Source of the DNA: Alphaproteobacteria bacterium
GTDB lineage: Bacteria > Pseudomonadota > Alphaproteobacteria > Micropepsales > Micropepsaceae
Length of the DNA: 64,000 nucleotides
Direction: 5' to 3'
Assembly: GCA_016783965.1 (NCBI GenBank)
Contig: JADHVO010000002.1
Location: 186,001-250,000, forward strand
Shown here: positions 58,240-64,000 of the stretch, one piece after another
How positions within the stretch are numbered: position 1 is the first letter of the stretch
Layout: every line of letters begins with the position of its first letter
Translations under genes and position numbers: made by a program
The notes under the pieces: generated by a model
Database searches by the model: none
What the model was told of the DNA's origin: nothing
The model's input: the letters and a program-made list of their open reading frames with translations, nothing else

Positions 58240-58644
58240 TCCCTTTGCGTCTGGGGCGCCTGCGCACACAGGAGAAGCCCGAGGCACCCGAAAAGGTGAC
58301 CGGCGCACACCTTGTACCGGACGGTGAGGGCTCGAGCCTGAAACGGACCGGAGTGCTACAAGGGCTGCGGAAAGGCTTCTAGAAGCCTGAAGCGGACCGA
58401 GGACCAGAGACCGGCGGGGAAACCGGTTAGGCTGGATGCGAGAAGCGGATGATCACCGCGCGAGCATGACGTGGAAGGCCCGACGAAAGAAGGGCGCGGT
58501 GGACGAGAGGAAGCCGTAGAAGAAGCGTCGAAACCGATAGGCACGGGACTTTGAGCGAGCTGCGCCGGCCGGCGCGGTAAGACAGGGAAACCAGTGACTG
58601 ACCGTGGACGGGGGCCATCGCGAGGGGCCTCCGTTTGCGTTTTT
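58240..58644 (+). ncRNA. Candidate structured non-coding RNA
   Basis: About 600 bp (58147-58751) carry no convincing gene. The plus strand is purine-rich and full of palindromes: GGCTCGAGCC (58329-58338), a perfect 16-bp AGGCTTCTAGAAGCCT (58373-58388), ACCGG...CCGGT around GGGGAAA (58410-58427) and a perfect 14-bp GCGCCGGCCGGCGC (58562-58575). The phrase AGCCTGAA-x-CGGACCG occurs twice, about 49 bp apart. All three plus frames contain stops. It ends in a terminator hairpin. The 5' end is a guess. It matches none of RNase P, tmRNA, 6S or SRP RNA that I can recognise. Confidence 0.4.
58609..58644 (+). terminator. Terminator ending the candidate ncRNA region
   Basis: CGGGGGCC (58609-58616) pairs with GGCCTCCG (58626-58633), one G-U pair, 9-base loop, followed by TTTGCGTTTTT. 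No plus-strand ORF ends close by, so the transcript it stops is either the candidate RNA or readthrough from the small exported-protein gene ~460 bp upstream. Confidence 0.68.
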
Positions 58645-58751
58645 GGGGTGTTGGTCGCGCTCTTATGCAAGGCGATCGCGCAGGCGCTGCAATGCCTTGC
58701 CGGGAAAATGACGCAATTGAATGTCGGTTTTCCGGGGTCCCCCCGGGCGCG

Positions 58752-59195
58752 CTACAGCGGCGAATTGCCCTGTGTGCAGGCGGACGGGTTCGCGGGCGCG
58801 CTGCCGTCAACTGGCGCCAGGCCGTTGATGCTGCCGCCGTGATACCGGAGGTCGGTGTAGAACGAACCACCCGCCGTGACGCTCACGCGCCAGGTCGGCG
58901 TCGTGGTCGTGTGCAGCTTGTGGTCACCGGCGGGAATATCGAAGTACACGCAGGTGCCGGACTTGATGGGATCGGCGAGCCAGTGATCGTCGATCGCGAG
59001 ATTTGCGTCGTAGGTCGCGTTCGACTGCACCGGATAGGAGACGTAGAGGCGCCCCATGTTTGCCGCAGGCACGGCTGGTGCTGCCGGAGGAGCGGGGGGT
59101 GCCGGCGTCGCTGGCGGGGCCGGTGTTGGGTCGGCGGCGAGCGCGGGCAATGAAAAAGCACCGATCGCGAACGCGAACGCGGCAAGCCTGGTCAT
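58752..59195 (-). CDS. Exported protein, DUF2846-like
   Basis: 147-aa protein with a signal peptide (MTRLAAFAFAIGAFSLPALA), an Ala/Pro repeat linker (~22-47) and a domain reading 'GRLYVSYPVQSNATYDANLAIDDHWLADPIKSGTCVYFDIPAGDHKLHT', which resembles DUF2846. Such domains are small beta-sandwiches in the periplasm with no set function. ATG 59195 follows GGGGGAG by 7 nt. Confidence 0.65.
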   Translation of the reverse strand: MTRLAAFAFAIGAFSLPALAADPTPAPPATPAPPAPPAAPAVPAANMGRLYVSYPVQSNATYDANLAIDDHWLADPIKSGTCVYFDIPAGDHKLHTTTTPTWRVSVTAGGSFYTDLRYHGGSINGLAPVDGSAPANPSACTQGNSPL

Positions 59196-59257
59196 GTCAT
59201 ACTCCCCCCTGCGCCGCCGCCATCCTAGGGCGCGCGGCGCAGACGGAGCAATTGGCC

Positions 59258-59722
59258 TCACACGCGCGTGACGCGGGCGCCGAAGCAGCCGCGGCGGGCA
59301 TAGTGCACGTCGATGTGGGCGACGGCCGGATCGGCGAAAAACTGCGTGAACAGCGCGCGCGGATCGCTGTCCACCACGTCGGCAGCGGTCATGTCGCCAT
59401 TGGCATCATAAGCGCGCACCGACAGCAGCCGGCCCTGGAAGACCGGCGGCAGCGTGTCGACGGCATCGAACGGCGCGGCTGCAGCCTCGCGCACGAAGAT
59501 CGGACCGGAGGCGCGGTAGGGCGAACGCGCCATGTGATGGGCGAACGGAAGCAGGATCAGCGCCTCGCCGGGCTCGGCGTCCTGAAGCGTAACGCGGCAG
59601 GGCGCGCTGTGCGGGGCGTCGGCCATCACGCGCTTCATGCTGCGCTCGGCAAGCTCGGCGCCGCTGAGGGCGAAGAGCGGGGCGAACTGGGCGGCGTCCA
59701 GGCCGCGGATGCGAAAGGACAT
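59258..59722 (-). CDS. DUF1203 domain-containing protein
   Basis: 154-aa soluble protein matching DUF1203: it starts MSFRIRGLDAAQFAPLFALS and contains 'MADAPHSAPCRVTLQDAEPGEALILLPFAHH', 'SPYRASGPIFVRE' and the ending 'AHIDVHYARRGCFGARVTRV'. The family is of unknown function. ATG 59722 is chosen because it begins the conserved region; the frame is open upstream but runs into the divergent pentapeptide gene. Confidence 0.85.
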   Translation of the reverse strand: MSFRIRGLDAAQFAPLFALSGAELAERSMKRVMADAPHSAPCRVTLQDAEPGEALILLPFAHHMARSPYRASGPIFVREAAAAPFDAVDTLPPVFQGRLLSVRAYDANGDMTAADVVDSDPRALFTQFFADPAVAHIDVHYARRGCFGARVTRV

Positions 59723-59861
59723 GGGCTGTCTCCGGTCGGGTGTCTCGTCCCGAAACTGGCCCTGCCCGCCCCGGCTTTCGACCCGGTTCTTGCGGATTTC
59801 CAGGCGCGGCACGGGCTTTGCGGCATCAGGGGCAAGACGTTCCAAACCGAGACGTTTGCCC

Positions 59862-60326
59862 GTGTCCAAGTTGTCCCTGTTCTTTCTTCTCTTTGCGGGT
59901 GCGCTGCTTGCGACGGCGCCTGCCCTGGCCGCGCCGTCCTATGACGCGGCGGCGGTGGCGCGCATCCACGGCGGCATTGTTGACTGCCCCGGCTGCAACC
60001 TGGCGGGCGCCGACCTGACGAACACTTGCGTGAAGGCACACAACTTGACCGGCGCGAATTTCGACGGCGCCAACGCGGTGCTGATGTGCATGTCCTATGC
60101 GAATTTCTCGAACGCCACGTTTCGCAAGACCGACCTGTCGGGCGCGAACCTGGCGCACGCCAATCTCGACGGCGCGGACCTCTCCGGCGCCGTCATGACC
60201 ATCACCTCGCTGAAGGGCACCGACCTGACCAAGGCCAGGGGCCTGACGCAGGCCCAGCTCGACGCCGCGTGCGGCGACGCCGACACGCGCGTGCCCGCCG
60301 GCCTGAGGGTGCACCTCTGCACCTGA
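59862..60326 (+). CDS. Exported pentapeptide-repeat protein
   Basis: 154-aa protein with signal peptide SKLSLFFLLFAGALLATAPALA, then pentapeptide repeats (A(D/N)LxG pattern: CNLAGADLTNTCVKAHNLTGANFDGANAV, KTDLSGANLAHANLDGADLSGAV). Four or more cysteines (CPGC, NTC, MCM, DAAC, HLC) could form disulfides in the periplasm. GTG 59862 is the only start that leaves an intact signal peptide. Function unknown; such beta-helices usually act as rigid binding surfaces. Confidence 0.8.
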   Translation: MSKLSLFFLLFAGALLATAPALAAPSYDAAAVARIHGGIVDCPGCNLAGADLTNTCVKAHNLTGANFDGANAVLMCMSYANFSNATFRKTDLSGANLAHANLDGADLSGAVMTITSLKGTDLTKARGLTQAQLDAACGDADTRVPAGLRVHLCT

Positions 60327-60358
60327 CCAGTTCGTCCTCCACCTAGGGACACCAACTG

Positions 60359-60390
60359 GCCCCCGTTCGAAAGGACGGGGGCTTCCTTTT
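60359..60390 (+). terminator. Terminator after the pentapeptide-repeat gene
   Basis: GCCCCCGT (60359-60366) pairs with ACGGGGGC (60375-60382), 8-base loop, then TTCCTTTT. It ends just before the next gene's start at 60394. Confidence 0.85.
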
Positions 60391-60393
60391 GCC

Positions 60394-61173
60394 ATGCGGT
60401 TCTGGCCCACTGCCACCATGCGGCGGATGGCGGGCGTTCTGGCAGCGGCGTTGAGCACCCTGTTCTTCGGGGCCGCGGCGCCCGGGGCCAATCCGGATCC
60501 GGCCTGCACGGAGCAGACGTTCGAGGCCGTGCGTTTCCTGGTCTGTCCGTTCGATCCGGCGCGCCACGAACTTCGCCTAATGGCGCGCGATGCCAACGGC
60601 CACTGGCTGCGCAGCTTTGCCCGGCTTGCGAAAACGCTGGGACCCGACGGCGGCCGCCTGAGCTTCGCGATGAACGCCGGGATGTACGAGGAGGACGGCA
60701 CACCGGTCGGTCTGTACATCGAGAACGGCACCGAGCTGCGCCCCCTCAACATGCGCGACGCCGAAGGCAATTTCTACATGAAGCCGAACGGCGTGTTTTC
60801 ACTCAGGTCCGACGGCACCGCGCGGATCGAAGAGACGCTGCACTTCGCCATTCGTTCGGACCGCCCCCTCTATGCCACGCAATCGGGGCCTCTGCTTGTG
60901 ATGGACGGTAAGCTGCATCCGGCGATCACAGCGGACGGGCCGTCGCGCAACATCCGCAACGGCGTCGGCCTTCGCAACGGGACGGCGCTCTTCGTCATGA
61001 GCGAGGACCCGGTGTCGTTCGGCAAGCTGGCTCGGTTCTTCCGCGATGCGCTGAAATGCGACAACGCACTCTACCTCGACGGCACGGTGTCGAGCCTGTG
61101 GGTGCCGGCGCAGCGCATTCGCTTGCGCGGCGCAGACATCGGACCGATGATCGTGGTACTCGACAAGCCGTAG
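60394..61173 (+). CDS. Phosphodiester glycosidase family (NAGPA-like) protein
   Basis: 259-aa exported protein of the NAGPA/DUF2233 family. Signal peptide in the first ~30 residues, then 'LSFAMNAGMYEEDGTPVGLYIENG', 'NFYMKPNGVFSL', 'ATQSGPLLVMDGKLHP', 'RNIRNGVGLRNG' and 'CDNALYLDGTVSSLWVP'. Eukaryotic NAGPA removes GlcNAc from phosphodiesters; bacterial relatives are mostly uncharacterised, probably acting on envelope sugars. ATG 60394 comes 4 bp after the terminator with no strong RBS; the later ATG at 60418 or 60427 is possible. Confidence 0.85.
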   Translation: MRFWPTATMRRMAGVLAAALSTLFFGAAAPGANPDPACTEQTFEAVRFLVCPFDPARHELRLMARDANGHWLRSFARLAKTLGPDGGRLSFAMNAGMYEEDGTPVGLYIENGTELRPLNMRDAEGNFYMKPNGVFSLRSDGTARIEETLHFAIRSDRPLYATQSGPLLVMDGKLHPAITADGPSRNIRNGVGLRNGTALFVMSEDPVSFGKLARFFRDALKCDNALYLDGTVSSLWVPAQRIRLRGADIGPMIVVLDKP

Positions 61174-62742
61174 CTATTCGGCGGCCTGCGGCAGCTCTTT
61201 CTTCTTCCAGCGAAGCACGGGCTTGCGGGCGGCGGCGGTTTCGTCGAGGCGGCGGCGGGGGGCGAGACGCGGGGCGCCCTCGAAACGCTCCTTCCTGCCG
61301 GCCTTGGCCTCCAGCGCCATCTCACGCAGGACGTGGATGAAGCGGTCGAGGCTTTCCTTGGACTCCGACTCCGTCGGCTCTATCAGCATCGCGCCGTGGA
61401 CGACCAGCGGGAAGTACATGGTCATCGGATGATAGCCCTCGTCGATCATCGCCTTGGCGAAGTCGAGCGTGGTGACGCCGGTGCCTTCCAGGAAGCCGTC
61501 GTCGAACAGCGCCTCGTGCATGCAGGGGCCGTCGCCGAACGGCGCGGTCATGACGTCCTTGAGGCTGTGCAGGATGTAATTGGCGCTGAGCACCGCGTCC
61601 TCCGAGGCCTGGCGCACGCCGTCGCGGCCGTGGCTCAGCATGTAGCTGAGCGCGCGGCTGAACATGCCCATCTGGCCGTGGAAGGCGCACATGCGGCCGA
61701 ACGGTTTGGCGCCGTCCTTGATCTCGGCGCGGTCCTCGATCAGGCGGAAGCCGTTCGCGTCGTGGACGAGCAGCGGCAGCGGCGCGAAGGGCGCCAGCGC
61801 GGCGGAGAGCACGACCGGGCCGGCGCCCGGACCGCCGCCGCCGTGCGGCGTGGAGAACGTCTTGTGCAGGTTGATGTGCATCGCGTCGATGCCGAGGTCG
61901 CCCGGGCGTACGCGGCCCGCGATGGCGTTGAAGTTGGCGCCGTCGCAATAGAAGTAGGCGCCTGCCTTGTGCGTGGCGTCGGCCATGTGGCGGATGTCGC
62001 GCTCGAACAGGCCGCAGGTGTTCGGGTTGGTGAGCATGATCGCGGCGACGTCGGGCCCGAGCTTGCCTTCCAGCTCCACCATGTCGACGCGGCCGTCGGC
62101 CGTTCCCTTCACCTCGTCGATGGTGAAGCCGGCGAAGGCGGCAGTGGCGGGGTTGGTGCCGTGTGCGGATTCGGGAACGAGGATCCGGTTGCGCTTCTCG
62201 CCGCGCGCCTCGACTGCGGCGCGGATCGCGAGCAGGCCGCAGAGTTCGCCATGCGCGCCGGCCTTGGGCGACATCGCGACAGCGGGCATGCCGGTGAGCG
62301 TGGTGAGCCACTTCATCAACTCGGAGATCAGCTCCAGCGCGCCCTGGGTGGTGGATTGCGGCGCGAGCGGATGCAGGTCGCCGAAGCCGGGAAGCCGCGC
62401 CATCTTCTCGTTGAGGCGCGGATTGTGCTTCATCGTGCACGATCCGAGCGGATAGAGGCCCGCGTCGATCGCATAGTTGTTGCGACTGAGGCGCACGTAG
62501 TGTCGCACGACCTCCGGTTCCGAGAGGCCCGGCAGTCCGATGGGGCCGCGGCGGCGCTGGCCTCCGAGGCGCGCTTCGGACAGTTGCACGTTCGGCAGAT
62601 CGACGCCGCAATGGCCGTCGCGGCCGATCCCGAAGATCAGCGGCTCCTCGTGGTCGAGGCCGCGGTCGCCGGAGATCGTCGGCAGCTCGTTGAGCTCGAT
62701 CGCGCCCGGCGCGGTCGGGCGGCCCTGGTTGTTCATCGTCAT
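61174..62742 (-). CDS. gcvPB: Glycine dehydrogenase (decarboxylating) subunit 2
   Basis: 522-aa P-protein subunit containing the PLP site: Lys294 in NLHKTFSTPHGGGGPG. Other motifs: LYPLGSCTMKHNPRLNE, AGAHGELCGLLAIRA, ESAHGTNPATAAFAGF and LTNPNTCGLFE. With subunit 1 it decarboxylates glycine and loads the lipoyl arm of the H-protein. ATG 62742 follows GGAGG by 9 nt and lies 1 bp after the gcvPA stop. A Lys/Arg-rich tail ends the protein. Confidence 0.96.
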   Translation of the reverse strand: MTMNNQGRPTAPGAIELNELPTISGDRGLDHEEPLIFGIGRDGHCGVDLPNVQLSEARLGGQRRRGPIGLPGLSEPEVVRHYVRLSRNNYAIDAGLYPLGSCTMKHNPRLNEKMARLPGFGDLHPLAPQSTTQGALELISELMKWLTTLTGMPAVAMSPKAGAHGELCGLLAIRAAVEARGEKRNRILVPESAHGTNPATAAFAGFTIDEVKGTADGRVDMVELEGKLGPDVAAIMLTNPNTCGLFERDIRHMADATHKAGAYFYCDGANFNAIAGRVRPGDLGIDAMHINLHKTFSTPHGGGGPGAGPVVLSAALAPFAPLPLLVHDANGFRLIEDRAEIKDGAKPFGRMCAFHGQMGMFSRALSYMLSHGRDGVRQASEDAVLSANYILHSLKDVMTAPFGDGPCMHEALFDDGFLEGTGVTTLDFAKAMIDEGYHPMTMYFPLVVHGAMLIEPTESESKESLDRFIHVLREMALEAKAGRKERFEGAPRLAPRRRLDETAAARKPVLRWKKKELPQAAE

Positions 62743-62743
62743 C

Positions 62744-64000
62744 CTACAGAACCTCCGCCAGCGCCCTGGTGAGCGCATCGGCGTCTTCGTCGGTGGTGGT
62801 CTCGGTGGCGGCGACGATCAGCAGGTCTTTCACCGACGGATCGTGCGGCAGGAGGCGCGAGGCGGGAACCCCAGCAATGATGCCCTTCTTAGCGAGCACA
62901 TCGACAACCTCCGCGGCGGGCTTCGACAGCTTCACGGTGAACTCGTTGAAGAAGGCCGGCGTGACAAGGCTGACGCCCTTCACCGCGCTCAGCTTGTCGG
63001 CGAGCGCCGACGCCTTGGCATGGTTGATGCGGGCGAGACGGGTCAGGCCCTCTTCGCCCAGGAGCGACAGGTGGATCGTGAAGGCCAGGCAGCAGAGGCC
63101 GGAATTGGTGCAGATGTTCGACGTCGCCTTCTCGCGGCGGATGTGCTGCTCGCGGGTCGACAGCGTCAGCACATAACCGCGCCTGCCGGCGGCGTCGACC
63201 GTCTCGCCACAGAGGCGGCCGGGCATCTGGCGGAGATATTTCTCCTTCGTCGCGAACAGACCGACATAGGGGCCGCCGAAGTTGAGGCCGTTGCCGATCG
63301 ACTGGCCTTCGCAGGCCACGATGTCGGCATCCTGGAAGCCAGGCGCTTCGAGCAGGCCGAGCGAGACGACTTCGGTGACGACCGCGATCAGCAGCGCACC
63401 CTTGGCGTGCGCGGCGGCGGCAAGCGGCTTCAGATCGCGGATCAAGCCGAACACGTCGGGGCTCTGCACCACGATACAGGCAGTCTCGTTGTCGATCAGC
63501 GCGGCAATGTCTTCCGCCTTGCCGGGCGTGACGGTGGCGCGGGTGATGGTGCCGTGCAGGCCGGCGACGGTCTCAACCGTCTCGGCGTAATGCGGATGCA
63601 GGCCGCCGGAGAGGATCGCTTTGGGGCGGCGCGTGATGCGCTGGGCCATCAGCACCGCTTCGGTCGTGGCCGTGGAACCGTCGTAGAGCGAGGCGTTGGC
63701 GACTTCCATACCGGTCAGCAGCGCGACCTGGGTCTGGAATTCGAACATGTATTGCAGCGTGCCCTGCGCGATCTCGGGCTGGTAGGGCGTGTAGCTGGTG
63801 AGGAATTCGCTGCGCTGGATCAGGTGATCGACCGCGGCCGGGACGTGGTGCTTGTAGGCGCCTGCCCCACAGAAGAACGGCGCGGCGCCGGCCGCGGTGT
63901 TCTTCGCCGCCATGCGCGTGAGCTTGCGGTCGACCTCGATCTCGCCCTGCGTGTCAGGAAGATCGAAGGCCGAGAGCGGGACGACCGCTTCCTTCGGCAC
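62744..64000 (-). CDS. gcvPA: Glycine dehydrogenase (decarboxylating) subunit 1 (5' end outside window)
   Basis: 418 residues of the ~450-aa other P-protein subunit. The window begins within the family's N-terminal '...VPKEA' segment, about 30 residues in, so the true start is beyond 64000. Motifs: [52 protein letters not shown] and '[10 protein letters not shown]'. The stop is 1 bp from gcvPB, one operon; gcvT and gcvH probably lie beyond the window. Confidence 0.96.
   Translation of the reverse strand: MPKEAVVPLSAFDLPDTQGEIEVDRKLTRMAAKNTAAGAAPFFCGAGAYKHHVPAAVDHLIQRSEFLTSYTPYQPEIAQGTLQYMFEFQTQVALLTGMEVANASLYDGSTATTEAVLMAQRITRRPKAILSGGLHPHYAETVETVAGLHGTITRATVTPGKAEDIAALIDNETACIVVQSPDVFGLIRDLKPLAAAAHAKGALLIAVVTEVVSLGLLEAPGFQDADIVACEGQSIGNGLNFGGPYVGLFATKEKYLRQMPGRLCGETVDAAGRRGYVLTLSTREQHIRREKATSNICTNSGLCCLAFTIHLSLLGEEGLTRLARINHAKASALADKLSAVKGVSLVTPAFFNEFTVKLSKPAAEVVDVLAKKGIIAGVPASRLLPHDPSVKDLLIVAATETTTDEDADALTRALAEVL

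Noticed and set aside
58270-58610. CsrB-like RNA with many GGA motifs
   Set aside because: About 13 GGA triplets in 340 nt is close to what the G- and A-rich composition predicts, and they are not placed in hairpin loops in a regular way.
58356-58870. Long minus-strand ORFs across the candidate ncRNA region
   Set aside because: The predicted proteins are Arg/Pro/Ser-rich with no start context or motif, typical of antisense open frames in GC-rich DNA.

Overview
The window is GC-rich, gene-dense bacterial chromosome. Several things point to an alphaproteobacterium: a single-operon Rrf2/IscR-SUF system, a complex I accessory NDUFA12 gene beside a short MlaD protein and a DUF2155 protein, RNase E with a long acidic His-rich insert, a split glycine decarboxylase (gcvPA/gcvPB), a B12-dependent class II ribonucleotide reductase, and paired M23 peptidase and bactofilin genes. 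The family-level placement is open; something near Rhizomicrobium/Micropepsaceae is only a guess. No tRNA, rRNA, CRISPR array, transposase or integrase was seen, so this is mostly core chromosome.

Layout. 0-7 kb: the end of an enoyl-CoA hydratase gene, then three tandem exported M13 (neprilysin-like) metallopeptidases. 6.9-8.7 kb: a TetR-TfoX pair divergent from a short-chain dehydrogenase, with a doubled operator between them. 8.7-16.4 kb (minus strand): a ten-gene Fe-S assembly operon, iscR - IscS-type desulfurase - sufB - 72-codon gene - sufC - sufD - sufS - sufU - sufT - sufA, behind a promoter with an IscR-type site. 16.6-26.3 kb: alpha/beta hydrolase, rhodanese lipoprotein, tyrS, a giant AsmA/YhdP-like protein, bcp, M23 peptidase and bactofilin. 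26.5-33.4 kb: membrane protein, prfB with an intact programmed +1 frameshift, a low-GC gap, PBP1A and an AmiC-type amidase. 33.5-36.8 kb: RNase E behind a structured leader.

36.9-39.7 kb: a compact four-gene cassette (DUF6662-like envelope protein, FMN-binding flavoprotein with a flavinylation motif, ApbE flavin transferase, four-helix His-rich membrane protein). It reads as an extracytoplasmic flavin-based electron-transfer module and is the best candidate here for a little-described system. 39.7-41 kb: VOC - ArsR - SRPBCC operon. 41-47 kb: a gamma-glutamyltranspeptidase relative lacking the expected catalytic Thr, M48-TPR peptidase, DsbA-like protein, EamA transporter, GFA protein and a fused ThiS-ThiG under a TPP riboswitch. 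47.2-49.6 kb: aroQ-accB-accC, with a hairpin that would mask the accC ribosome binding site. 49.6-53.2 kb: a frameshifted membrane-protein gene overlapping a convergent ORF, DoxX, a small flagellar-rod-like protein, aat overlapping DUF2155 tail to tail, MlaD and NDUFA12. 53.7-57.5 kb: nrdJ. 57.5-61.2 kb: small secreted proteins and a structured, apparently non-coding region ending in a terminator. 61.2-64 kb: gcvPB and the 3' part of gcvPA, cut by the window edge.

Themes: Fe-S supply and redox chemistry (SUF, complex I factor, flavinylation cassette, Bcp, DsbA-like), cell-envelope building and remodelling (PBP1A, amidase, M23, bactofilin, MlaD, AsmA-like, M48), and core metabolism (fatty acid, shikimate, thiamine, one-carbon, dNTP).
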